NCBI RefSeq assembly: GCF_004010055.1
Contig: NZ_RQVT01000051.1
Coordinates: forward strand, 124,001-188,000
Origin: Psychroflexus aestuariivivens
Lineage (GTDB): Bacteria; Bacteroidota; Bacteroidia; Flavobacteriales; Flavobacteriaceae
Direction of reading: 5' to 3'
DNA length: 64,000 bases
The notes beneath the pieces are model-generated. The model made no database searches. It was not told the origin of the DNA and saw only the letters and a program-made list of their open reading frames with translations. Shown here in pieces: positions 17,422 through 26,037 of this stretch. Position 1 is the stretch's first letter. Each line of letters starts with the position of its first letter. The position numbers were made by a program, and so were the translations under genes.

Positions 17422-18163
17422 ATTTTTTTATAATCGAGTTTGTGAAAAGTTGATAAATCCTTCGAATTTGTTCGTCCGATATTTGTGACAAATGTCGGTC
17501 TATGGTTTTAAAATCTTGCCTTACCGCAGGTCCTGTTTGTGCTAATTTTGGACTTTGCGTTTGTATTTTATTTGCAGTCTCCAATATCAAAGCTTTCAAA
17601 ATATCGAAAGGAATATCCTCTTTTTTGCAAATATCTTCAGCAATTGTATATAAATGATTTGAAAAATTATTCACAAAAACAGCCGCTAAATGTAAAGTCT
17701 GTCGTTGTTTGGAATCAATTTCAAAAACTTGTTTTGAAACCTCTTTGGCGAGTTTTTTTAAAAGCTGAATGCCAGATTTAGTATTTGACTCCAAGCAAAA
17801 TGGAATGTTTTTATAGTCCAGTTCGGCAAATTTTGAAAACGATTGTAATGGATAAAACACGCCAGATTGTTCTATGTTTTGCAATAAAGGAAAACTGCCA
17901 GAAGTATGCGCAATCATTGTGTTTTTGTATTTCAATTGACTGGCGTAATCTTCAATGACATCGTCTTTCAAACAAATTAGATATAAATCTGCGTCTTTTA
18001 AATTATTAATATTATTGCAAACTTCAGTTTTATTTTTGAAAAATGATAAACTTTCTAATCGGTGGTTATAAACCTGAATAACTTTGGCTGATTCGCTGGT
18101 TTCAAATGCCTTAAACAAATGTGTTGCCACATTTCCTGCGCCTAAAATAACGATGTTCAACAT
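17414..18163 (-). CDS. Rossmann-fold / DUF2520 oxidoreductase-like protein
   Basis: A 249-residue protein with an N-terminal nucleotide-binding motif VILGAGNVATHLF (about 4-16), a Rossmann-like half, and a C-terminal DUF2520 domain with RQTLHLAAVFVNNFSNHLY and the helical QTGPAVRQDFKTIDRHL. The architecture resembles 6-phosphogluconate and pyrroline-5-carboxylate reductases, but the natural substrate of DUF2520 proteins is not established. It is the first gene of the leftward operon running to the MscS gene, and its start ATG has its complement at 18161-18163. Confidence 0.87.
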   Translation of the reverse strand: MLNIVILGAGNVATHLFKAFETSESAKVIQVYNHRLESLSFFKNKTEVCNNINNLKDADLYLICLKDDVIEDYASQLKYKNTMIAHTSGSFPLLQNIEQSGVFYPLQSFSKFAELDYKNIPFCLESNTKSGIQLLKKLAKEVSKQVFEIDSKQRQTLHLAAVFVNNFSNHLYTIAEDICKKEDIPFDILKALILETANKIQTQSPKLAQTGPAVRQDFKTIDRHLSQISDEQIRRIYQLFTNSIIKKYE

Positions 18164-18406
18164 AGGTTTTATTTTGAATCAATATTACAAAAATAGGAGC
18201 AAACCCGATTCAAATTCAACTAAAATTGAACATTAACAAATCGATTTTTTGAATAAATTGAAATATTTTAATTAAAATTCAGAAGATAAATTTATTTAAA
18301 AATTAAAAAAGTAATTTTAAGTTTAAAATAAATGCTTTTCAACTGGTATTTCGTATTTTTTTTCAAACCTAAGATTAACACAATTTCAACGTTCGTCTCT
18401 CTCACT

Positions 18407-18441
18407 TTGACTTAAAAATCTTAGTAGTTTCAGTATCTTTG
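18407..18441 (+). promoter_or_regulatory. Promoter of ccsBA in a 300-base gap
   Basis: TTG at 18407-18409 and TATCTTTG at 18434-18441 (24-base spacer) match the flavobacterial -33/-7 consensus, 23 bases before the ccsBA start. The rest of the divergent gap (18164-18406) is AT-rich, and I see no gene or other structure in it. Confidence 0.6.
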
Positions 18442-18463
18442 CGCCCAATATATTTTTGGAATC

Positions 18464-21400
18464 ATGTTAGAGAAAAAAATAAAAGATATACTGTTTTCTA
18501 CAAGATTGATGGCGGTCTTGTTCATTGTTTACGCTGTTGCTATGGCTATCGGAACTTTTGTTGAAAACTCTTATACAACAGTAACTGCTCGGGAATGGAT
18601 TTATGATGCGTGGTGGTTCGAAGTTATTATGGTCTTTTTTGTGATCAATTTTGTTGGTAATATTTTCAGATACAAATTGTTACGAAAGAAAAAGTTGACA
18701 ACTTTAGTTTTACACTTGTCATTTATATTGATTTTGGTTGGTGCTTGGGTGACAAGATATTTGGGTGAAGAAGGCATCATGCCCATTCGTGAAGGCGAAG
18801 TTGCCAACACGATGTTATCTGAACAAACCTACCTTTCAACTTATATCGATGGAGAAATTGAAGGTGAACCTAAACGAAAGAGTGAAGACCACAAGATTCG
18901 ATTAGGCCCAAAAATTACCAAAGGGAAAACTATAAAAACCGATTTCAATGGCGACCCAATAAAATTTGAATTTTTAGAATATATCCGTGGCGCTGAAGAA
19001 GGCGTTGTGGAAAATGAAACCGGAGACTACTTTTTGAAAATTGTAGAATCAGGCGATGGGACACGCCACGATCACTTTTTGAGATCTGGAGAAGTTGCTA
19101 GTATTCATAATGTATTGTTTGCATTCAATAAGCAAACTGATGGCGCAATAAATATTGTTGGAAGTAATGAAGTTGGTTTCAAAATAGAATCTCCATTCGA
19201 AGGCGAATGGATGCGAATGGCCGACCAAAAAAATGGAGAATTGGTAAAGGATTCTATTCAGGACTTACAAATGCGCTCCTTGTACAATATTGGCGGCATG
19301 CAGTTTGTAATTCCCGATCCTGCAATACGTGGTTCTTACGATATTATAGAAAAAGATATGGTAACCAATAATGATCCTGACGGCATTAAAGTGAAAGTTT
19401 CTGCAGGAAATGAAAGCAAAAACATTTCGCTTTTAGGTGGAAAAGGTTTTCAAATGGATATGAAAAAAATAGAAGTTGCTGGCTACGATATTTATATGCG
19501 TTACGGAAGTAGAGATGTGAAATTACCATTTTCATTGAAGTTAAACGATTTTATTGCGACTAAACATCCTGGTACTGAAGATCGACGCCAACCGAGTTAC
19601 GAATCTTTCAAAAGTAAAGTAGAAGTGGTGGATGGCAGCAATTCTTACCCTTATGAAATCTATATGAATCACGTTTTAGACCACAAAGGTTATCGTTTTT
19701 TTCAATCGTCTTTTGATCCAGACGAACAAGGTACCATTTTGTCGGTAAACAATGATTGGTGGGGCACTTGGATTACTTATATTGGCTATTTTCTATTGTA
19801 TTTAGGATTAATGGCAATTATGTTTGATCCAGGTTCTCGTTTTGGTGAATTGCGAAAAAAACTTGAAAAGATTAAAGTGAAAAAAGCCAAAACCGCAAGC
19901 CTTCTTCTTGTTTTATTTTCACTTTCAGGATTTTCTCAAACGCAAAATGGCAATGTTGTCGAAGAACAAATTCCAACCCATGCGGAATCTATTGAAGCTG
20001 AAACAGATTCGATTATAGATACAGAAGATCATGAACATCAACTGATCAATTCGGTGGATTATGACAAGGTTGTGAAAATGATTCAAGCAAATACGGTAGA
20101 GAAATCTCATGCTGCAAAATTTGGTGAGTTAGTTATTCAAGATTTTGGAGGCAGAATGAAACCTATCAATACTTATTCATCAGAGTTGTTGAGAAAACTG
20201 GGCAAACAAGATGAATATCAAGACCTGAACAGTGATCAAGTCATGTTATCGATGATAGAAAATCCGCAAATTTGGTATTCTGCACCTATCATTTCAATAA
20301 AAGCTAAAAACGACAGTATTCATCACGTTTTGGGCGTTAAAGAAGATATTAAATATGTTTCTCTGACCGATTTTTTCACCATGCAGGGAAGTTACAAATT
20401 GGGTAAATATTTAGACGATGCTTATAAAGCAAAAGTGCCAAACCAATTTCAGAAAGATTTCATCAAAGCAGATGAGAAAGTAAACCTGATTTACAATACA
20501 TTGCAGGGCAAGCAGTTCAGAATATTTCCTGTTCCAGATCACCCGAATAACAAATGGGTCGCTTATCCAGAACTGGACGAAGAAGACTATTTTACGGGCG
20601 TGGACACTTTGTATACTAAGCAAATTTTGCCGCTTTACATGCAATCGCTTAAGCAAGCACGTCAAACTGGAGATTACGAACAATCGAATGATTTGCTTTT
20701 AAGTTTGAAATCTTTTCAAGAAAAGTACGGCAGCGAAGTTTTGCCAAAAGAGGAAAAAATTCAGGCTGAAATTCTATATAATAAAATCGATATTTTCAAT
20801 AAACTTTACAAGTATTATCTCTACATCGGATTGATTATGATTTTGTTTGTGATTCTGAAAATTTTCAAAGAGAAGAAATCCTATAAAATTGTAATTAACG
20901 TCAGTAAAGCTTTGTTGGTTGTGTTGTTTTTAGCACATACTGCTGGATTAATTGCCAGATGGTACATTTCTGGTCATGCGCCTTGGAGTAATGCATACGA
21001 GAGTATGATTTACGTGGCTTGGGCGACTATGTTTTTTGGTTTGGCTTTTGGCCGAAAAAGTGAATTAACAATGGCTTCCACAGCATTTATCACTTCCATA
21101 ATATTAATGGTGGCGCATCTTAATTGGTTAGATCCTAGTATCGGAAATCTACAACCAGTTTTGGATTCTTATTGGTTGATGATTCATGTTGCGGTAATTG
21201 TTGGTAGTTATGGACCTTTTGCCTTAGGAGCAATTATTGGATTGGTCTCCTTGTTTTTGATTATTGCGACTAACAAATCCAATGTGAAGAAAATGAAATT
21301 AAATATTCAGGAACTCACCATCATCAACGAATTAGCTTTAACGGTTGGTTTGGTGATGCTAACAATTGGGAATTTCCTAGGTGGACAGTGGGCCAACGAA

Positions 21401-21709
21401 AGTTGGGGACGCTATTGGGGCTGGGATCCGAAAGAAACTTGGGCGCTAATTAGTATTATGGTTTATGCCTTTGTGATACACATGCGTTTAGTTCCTGGAT
21501 TACGCGGTTTATTTGCCTTCAACTGGGCGGCAGTTATTGCTTTCGGTTCTATATTAATGACCTATTTTGGTGTGAATTTTTATCTCACTGGTTTGCATTC
21601 TTACGCCAGTGGTGACCAAATTATCAGCTATCAGTTTATCTTGATTAGTCTGGCTGTTTGGGTGATTTTAGGTGTCTTGGCAAAATATAAATACAAGAAA
21701 TTTTATTAG
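18464..21709 (+). CDS. ccsBA: CcsBA fused cytochrome c heme lyase
   Basis: A 1081-residue fusion of CcsB (ResB) and CcsA, which exports heme and attaches it to periplasmic apocytochromes c (System II). The N-terminal ResB part has three close helices (about 10-100), a long periplasmic domain, then a helix at about 425-445. A second hydrophobic stretch near 475-490 (LLLVLFSLSGFSQ) looks like an internal signal peptide at the domain junction. The C-terminal CcsA part has about eight helices and the heme-handling WWD signature WGRYWGWDPKETWALI, with conserved His residues in HAPWSNAYES and LHSYASGD. It is preceded by a good promoter and has no close partner gene. Confidence 0.95.
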   Translation: MLEKKIKDILFSTRLMAVLFIVYAVAMAIGTFVENSYTTVTAREWIYDAWWFEVIMVFFVINFVGNIFRYKLLRKKKLTTLVLHLSFILILVGAWVTRYLGEEGIMPIREGEVANTMLSEQTYLSTYIDGEIEGEPKRKSEDHKIRLGPKITKGKTIKTDFNGDPIKFEFLEYIRGAEEGVVENETGDYFLKIVESGDGTRHDHFLRSGEVASIHNVLFAFNKQTDGAINIVGSNEVGFKIESPFEGEWMRMADQKNGELVKDSIQDLQMRSLYNIGGMQFVIPDPAIRGSYDIIEKDMVTNNDPDGIKVKVSAGNESKNISLLGGKGFQMDMKKIEVAGYDIYMRYGSRDVKLPFSLKLNDFIATKHPGTEDRRQPSYESFKSKVEVVDGSNSYPYEIYMNHVLDHKGYRFFQSSFDPDEQGTILSVNNDWWGTWITYIGYFLLYLGLMAIMFDPGSRFGELRKKLEKIKVKKAKTASLLLVLFSLSGFSQTQNGNVVEEQIPTHAESIEAETDSIIDTEDHEHQLINSVDYDKVVKMIQANTVEKSHAAKFGELVIQDFGGRMKPINTYSSELLRKLGKQDEYQDLNSDQVMLSMIENPQIWYSAPIISIKAKNDSIHHVLGVKEDIKYVSLTDFFTMQGSYKLGKYLDDAYKAKVPNQFQKDFIKADEKVNLIYNTLQGKQFRIFPVPDHPNNKWVAYPELDEEDYFTGVDTLYTKQILPLYMQSLKQARQTGDYEQSNDLLLSLKSFQEKYGSEVLPKEEKIQAEILYNKIDIFNKLYKYYLYIGLIMILFVILKIFKEKKSYKIVINVSKALLVVLFLAHTAGLIARWYISGHAPWSNAYESMIYVAWATMFFGLAFGRKSELTMASTAFITSIILMVAHLNWLDPSIGNLQPVLDSYWLMIHVAVIVGSYGPFALGAIIGLVSLFLIIATNKSNVKKMKLNIQELTIINELALTVGLVMLTIGNFLGGQWANESWGRYWGWDPKETWALISIMVYAFVIHMRLVPGLRGLFAFNWAAVIAFGSILMTYFGVNFYLTGLHSYASGDQIISYQFILISLAVWVILGVLAKYKYKKFY

Positions 21710-21880
21710 TCTTTGGTTGATTTTTTTGAAAAATTGAACCTAATTATATTTTTAATTAATGAAGTTATGATTAGAAATTTCTGTGTTAAAATAATTTTTA
21801 TTTTTGATTAATTTGGCACAAAACAATCTTGGCATATGTATTGGTAGTGGTAGGTCATTATAAACCTTAAATAAATTACC

Positions 21881-22536
21881 ATGAAAAAATTAAGTACAAT
21901 TTTGTTAGTTATGTGTTCAATTCTAACAATTTACGGACAAGAACAAGAAGACAATTTCAGTATTGAAAAAGGCACCTGGAGTGTAGAAGGCGATTTTTCA
22001 ATAATTTCTAGAAATACAAATACTGAATTTTCAGATAATAACGATTCTTCTAGTGATAATTTTAATTTCAGTATTTCACCAAAAATCGGGTATGCAGTTG
22101 ATCAAAATTTAATTGTAGGATTAGGTTTAGGATATGGATATGCAAAATCTGAAAATGAAAGAGAATCATCTTCAAACAATCAAACTTCTACAACTAATTC
22201 GTATAGTATTTTTCCTTATGTTAAAAATTCTTTCCAATTAATGAAAAATTTGCCTTAAATCTACAAGGAGAAGGCAGGTATTCTTTTAGTGATAATACTT
22301 CCGAATTTGATAATATTGAAAATGAATCAACACAGAACATTTTTTTTATTGGCATCAGACCGGGTATAAATTATAAGTTATCAGAAAATATTTTACTACA
22401 AGCCAGTTTTGGTACTTTAGGTTATGAAAGTACTAATCGAGAATATGATTACAATCCTGTTACTGAAGAATCAAGTTCATTTCGATTGAATTTAAGCACT
22501 TCTACTTTAATATTTGGAGTCGCTATCCTTTTATAA
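21881..22536 (+). pseudogene. Outer membrane beta-barrel protein, broken by one frameshift
   Basis: A signal peptide (MKKLSTILLVMCSILTIYG) starts a beta-barrel protein with alternating strands and glycine turns (PKIGYAVDQNLIVGLGLGYGYA). The first frame stops at 22256-22258 after 125 codons. Shifting frame near the A5 tract at 22223-22227 restores a continuous barrel (FPINEKFALNLQGEGRYSF, then IGIRPGINYKLSENILL and a terminal strand TLIFGVAILL) ending with TAA at 22534-22536. One added A in the tract would give an intact protein of about 218 residues. It is therefore a recent pseudogene, a phase-variable homopolymer or a sequencing error. Confidence 0.85.
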
Positions 22537-22556
22537 GGAAATAAAAAATGATTTTT

Positions 22557-22607
22557 TAAAATAGTGTACATTATTATATAATTTAATGTACACTATTTTA
22601 TTTTTTT
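22557..22607 (+). terminator. Strong hairpin terminator after the beta-barrel gene
   Basis: A perfect 17-bp stem (22557-22573 with 22584-22600) and a 10-base loop are followed by seven T at 22601-22607. The stem contains two TGTACA hexamers that belong to a phased set of three (see the regulatory entry at 22565). Confidence 0.75.
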
Positions 22608-22614
22608 ATGTACA
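22565..22614. promoter_or_regulatory. Three TGTACA hexamers at exact 22-bp spacing upstream of the HU-like gene
   Basis: The palindrome TGTACA occurs at 22565-22570, 22587-22592 and 22609-22614, each start 22 bp from the last (about two helical turns). The set ends 65 bases before the HU-like start. A further 7-bp inverted repeat, TATAGTT at 22651-22657 and AACTATA at 22669-22675, lies next to the start. They may form an operator, but the first two also lie in a terminator stem. Confidence 0.4.
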
Positions 22615-22679
22615 ATATTGAACTTTATTACTAAGAATAAACATTACATTTATAGTTCATAATATAAAAACTATAAATC

Positions 22680-23102
22680 ATGTCAGTTAAATGTACGATT
22701 TCGAAACGCGGTAGTGGCTTTTCTCAAGACCAATTGCCGCGTTTTCATTTGAAACCAGTTTATAAAACGACCATAAGCATAGATCAATTGGCAAAACGCA
22801 TCAGCGAAACATGTACTTTATCTCAACCTGATATTATTGCTTGTCTTTCCGCACTAAATCTTGAAGTTAAAGACCAATTGCAACAAGGCAATAGAATTGA
22901 TTTGGGTTGGTTGGGGACTTTCAAACTTGCTATAGAAACACAATCTCATACCGATCCTTCTAAATGCTCACCAAAAGATATTAAAAGAGTGAAAGTGAAT
23001 TACCAGCTCAATAAAAACCTGAAACATGAACTCAATAATTTAACGCATTTTAAGGTCGACTCTAAAGCAAAGTTAAAGTATAGTGTGGATTCTGATTTAT
23101 AA
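22680..23102 (+). CDS. HU-related DNA-binding protein (Bacteroidota HU-HIG type)
   Basis: A 140-residue histone-like protein of the HU-related family found in Bacteroidota. The HU-fold core includes ISIDQLAKRISETCTLSQPDIIACLSALNLEVKDQLQQGNRIDLGWLGTFKLAI, where residues after Gly-Asn-Arg form the dimer-forming strand; the N terminus (RFHLKPVYKTT) is the family's extra strand. It likely bends or organises DNA. It is monocistronic, in an otherwise poorly conserved region, and has unusual palindromic sequences upstream that suggest regulated or autoregulated expression. It differs from housekeeping HU (about 90 residues). Confidence 0.85.
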   Translation: MSVKCTISKRGSGFSQDQLPRFHLKPVYKTTISIDQLAKRISETCTLSQPDIIACLSALNLEVKDQLQQGNRIDLGWLGTFKLAIETQSHTDPSKCSPKDIKRVKVNYQLNKNLKHELNNLTHFKVDSKAKLKYSVDSDL

Positions 23103-23252
23103 CATGTATTATGTATGCTAAAACAAGTTTTAATGATGAGTTTTAAAAAGGAAATGAAAAGATTTGGGAAATAAGAATATTAAATACAGATATTACAATA
23201 ACTAAGAAAGTAATAGCCAAATAAATTTTCAGCATTACAGCATTTCGGCTGA

Positions 23253-23316
23253 AAAGTAGAGTTTTAGGTTTTTCTATAAATAAAATCATTAAAATCAAAA
23301 ATAATTATTAATTTTC
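23253..23316. repeat. Intergenic repeat, copy 1
   Basis: The first 23 bases (23253-23275) are identical to 24880-24902, and the next about 40 bases are similar, both copies sharing AAATCAAAAAT and ending TAATTTTC. A shared ATTACAG also precedes each copy; here it is separated by about 12 extra bases. The copy lies 67 bases before the start of the 487-residue secreted protein gene. Confidence 0.6.
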
Positions 23317-23337
23317 CCACATTGTTACAATAAACAA

Positions 23338-23345
23338 TACATTTG
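23338..23345 (+). promoter_or_regulatory. -7 promoter element of the 487-residue secreted protein gene
   Basis: TACATTTG fits TAnnTTTG and lies 37 bases before the start codon. A TTG at 23322-23324 is too close for the usual spacing. The surrounding gap 23103-23382 otherwise contains only the intergenic repeat. Confidence 0.45.
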
Positions 23346-23382
23346 TGCCTTAAAAAATCAACCATTTTCAAATAAAAATAAA

Positions 23383-24846
23383 ATGAAAAACATCTTAACT
23401 GTATTATTGAGTTTTTGGTTCCTAACAACATATGGTCAAACTGAATTTATTGAAAGTGATTTTATCAAATCAGAAAGAAAAATTAACTATCCAATTAAAT
23501 CTTCAACTACAAAAAATGGAGATATAATAGTTTTGAGTGTAGGAAAAAATAGAGGCTCTTACTCATATAAAAGAGACTATACTTTAATTCATTACGATAA
23601 AAATTTAAAATTAATTAAAGAAAAAAAAATCTTTGAAAAATTTAAACACACTATTCTTGGTTTTGAAGTTGTCGATAATTATGTAAATATTATAGTAGCA
23701 GATAAGTATGAAAATAGGATGAAAAAAGTGAAAAGATATTTTTGTCCAGTTGATGATTTTGATATTCAAGAACAAACCCTATATGAGAGAAAAAGTGGTA
23801 AGGGATCTGCAGATTTTTCTATATCAGAGAATAAAAAATATTATAGTTTGGTGGTAGGTGAAAAAACTATCAGAAAAAATCTTTTATATTTCGAAAAAGC
23901 TAATGAAATTTTGAACTTCAATAGCAAATTTGAAGTTATAGAAAGTTATAATGTTGAAGATATGCAGTCTGAAGATATTTATTCTGTAGAATATATTTAT
24001 ACTTTAAATGATAATACCACATTACTTCTAGTTAAAGAAGAAATCGATAAAAATGACTTTGTATATAAATTTATAAAAGTCAAAGATGGATCTAAGGATA
24101 TATTGAATATAGACCTTGATAATAAAATTGTAGAAGATTTGGAAATATTTATAAAAAACAACCAAGTATATTTAGCAGGTCATTATTCTAATGATAAAAA
24201 ATCACGAGAATTAAATGGGTTTTACTTTTCAAAGTTGAATCTTCAAAATTTTAATCAGGATTTCGTAAATACCACACCTTTTGAAAAGGAATATATTGAT
24301 AAAATGAATTTGATAACCTATAATTCAGACTCAGATCAAATAAAAAATCTTGAAATATTAGATTTTTATGAAACCAAAGATTCATATATTCTTTTCAACG
24401 AAGCATCTTACGTTCACACTATTCCTTCGACGCAAACGAATAGTAATTCTGCAGTAAGTTCATTCTATTTTGGAAATATTTCTATCAATAAATTCGATAA
24501 AGAAGGAGAATTAAAGAAATTCAAAATTTTATACAAGAATATTAGAAATCAAAGTAACTATCCAGAAAATAGTTCAGTAGCAATAATAAAAAAACAAGAT
24601 CATTTTCATATTTTTCAAAACTCTTCATCGGTAGAAGAAGATGGACAAAAAGTTTATAAATACACTGATAATGAAAGTTTCAATTATGAATTCATTTACA
24701 ATCATGATTTGGAACAAGAAATCAAAAAACATGAAACACTTCCATTAATTCCAGTTAATTATAACAGTTTTAATAATGACTTCTTACTACTTTTTTCTGA
24801 TGAAACTGATGGTAGCAGATTAATTAAAGTTACTCCTGAAAATTAA
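23383..24846 (+). CDS. Hypothetical secreted protein
   Basis: A 487-residue protein with a signal peptide (MKNILTVLLSFWFLTTYGQ). The mature sequence is rich in Lys, Asn, Asp, Tyr and Phe and shows repeating short beta-strand-like segments (for example DYTLIHYDKNLKLIKEKKIF and VYLAGHYSNDKK), suggestive of a beta-propeller-like fold. I recognise no family or catalytic motif, and there is no T9SS C-terminal domain, so a periplasmic or surface location is only a guess. Codons are strongly AT-biased. It is bracketed by two copies of an intergenic repeat and lies in the least conserved part of the window. Confidence 0.75.
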   Translation: MKNILTVLLSFWFLTTYGQTEFIESDFIKSERKINYPIKSSTTKNGDIIVLSVGKNRGSYSYKRDYTLIHYDKNLKLIKEKKIFEKFKHTILGFEVVDNYVNIIVADKYENRMKKVKRYFCPVDDFDIQEQTLYERKSGKGSADFSISENKKYYSLVVGEKTIRKNLLYFEKANEILNFNSKFEVIESYNVEDMQSEDIYSVEYIYTLNDNTTLLLVKEEIDKNDFVYKFIKVKDGSKDILNIDLDNKIVEDLEIFIKNNQVYLAGHYSNDKKSRELNGFYFSKLNLQNFNQDFVNTTPFEKEYIDKMNLITYNSDSDQIKNLEILDFYETKDSYILFNEASYVHTIPSTQTNSNSAVSSFYFGNISINKFDKEGELKKFKILYKNIRNQSNYPENSSVAIIKKQDHFHIFQNSSSVEEDGQKVYKYTDNESFNYEFIYNHDLEQEIKKHETLPLIPVNYNSFNNDFLLLFSDETDGSRLIKVTPEN

Positions 24847-24879
24847 CATCAATAAAGTTAGATTAGTTTTTTATTACAG

Positions 24880-24942
24880 AAAGTAGAGTTTTAGGTTTTT
24901 CTGGAAGTTAACACCATAAATCAAAAATTATGACTAATTTTC
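24880..24942. repeat. Intergenic repeat, copy 2
   Basis: This is the partner of the repeat at 23253-23316: a 23-base exact match (24880-24902) followed by diverged but alignable sequence to 24942, preceded by ATTACAG at 24873-24879. It lies 58 bases before a small membrane protein gene. Confidence 0.6.
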
Positions 24943-25000
24943 TCGAACAACTAATGACCTAACTGATAGTATTCATCTTAATAACATAAAATCAATAAAA

Positions 25001-25192
25001 ATGAACAAAAAAAAATTAATATTCGATTCTGGCTTTATCTTAAGCGCTGGCGCCATTCTAATTATCTTAGATGAGTTAGAGTTGCTAGAAAAATTTACTG
25101 GATTTGAACTCATTCCTTTACTTATAGTTTATTACTTCGGTCAGTTTATCGAGAGAAAAACAAGTACTAAATTGGAAAAACAAAGCGATTGA
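25001..25192 (+). CDS. Small hypothetical membrane protein
   Basis: A 63-residue open frame starting at ATG 25001. A short Lys-rich N terminus is followed by two hydrophobic stretches (about 10-24 and 36-48), then a charged tail (IERKTSTKLEKQSD), a plausible two-helix inner-membrane protein. I do not recognise a family. It lies between two hypothetical envelope genes on the same strand, about 100 bases from each, and is preceded by the second copy of an intergenic repeat. The coding call rests on the membrane-protein-like composition and its position; it is not certain. Confidence 0.5.
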   Translation: MNKKKLIFDSGFILSAGAILIILDELELLEKFTGFELIPLLIVYYFGQFIERKTSTKLEKQSD

Positions 25193-25292
25193 ATATTTTG
25201 TTGACTAATAAGAATAAATAAAAATTATTAAAACCAAAATTTATTTTAAAAATAACTTGCAAAACCTAGGTCGTAATTTATAAAAATATAAA

Positions 25293-25910
25293 ATGAAAAT
25301 CCTAAGAGTTCTAGTAGCAATTATCCTGGTTTCGTTGTTTTCTTGTAGCAAAAAAAATAATTTGACAGATGAACAAATAAGTCAAATTGAAAATGAAATC
25401 GCAGAGTTAGAAACCTTTGACGCTAAAAAATTATATTTAGAGAACATTTTTTTCGATGATCAAGCTGTAAGAGACGATTCAGACTTGATTTTAAAATACG
25501 GTATGGATTCACCTAAATTTTCGGAATATATAAAAGCTCAATTGAAACAAGATGAAATTAATCTAGTTAAAATTGAAAAATACTTAGAAACTTATGGATA
25601 CCCAGATAAAAAAATGGGGCCAAAAGCGACAACATCTCCTTGGATAGTAATTCATCATGCTCCAGGCTATCAAATTAGAGAAAAATATTTTGAAATAGTT
25701 TATGAAGCATACTTAAAAGATAATATTACTGAGAATGCAATTTCTTTTTATTTAGGCAGAATGTATTCTAAAAAGAATGGTGAAAGATTACGAATGGAAA
25801 GTCCTTATAAACAGGAAGATGAAATCAATCTTTTGATTAAAGAATTGAATTTAGATAAGAAGAAAATTAAAGTTCAAAAGCAACTTGAAAATACCAACGA
25901 TAACATCTAA
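25293..25910 (+). CDS. DUF6624-like lipoprotein
   Basis: A 205-residue predicted lipoprotein with a lipobox ending at Cys18 (VSLFSC). The C-terminal two thirds resembles the DUF6624 family as I remember it: QDEINLVKIEKYLETYGYP, then a W-x-V-I-x-H-A block (SPWIVIHHAPG), and a late segment with ISFYLGRMYSKKNGERLRM, where the family has a LxDRxxxxxGxxQxYG-like motif. Function unknown; likely anchored in the inner or outer membrane facing the periplasm. It is the last gene before the convergent aroE gene. The family assignment is moderate. Confidence 0.7.
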   Translation: MKILRVLVAIILVSLFSCSKKNNLTDEQISQIENEIAELETFDAKKLYLENIFFDDQAVRDDSDLILKYGMDSPKFSEYIKAQLKQDEINLVKIEKYLETYGYPDKKMGPKATTSPWIVIHHAPGYQIREKYFEIVYEAYLKDNITENAISFYLGRMYSKKNGERLRMESPYKQEDEINLLIKELNLDKKKIKVQKQLENTNDNI

Positions 25911-26037
25911 AGATTTGAATTTCGTAAATACCGAGTTTTTTGATCTAAATAAATATTATCAAAATGCTACCGAATAAGCTTAATTTCAAAAAGGTTTTGA
26001 AATTATGAGGTAAAATACCAACCAACAAGCAGTTTTT

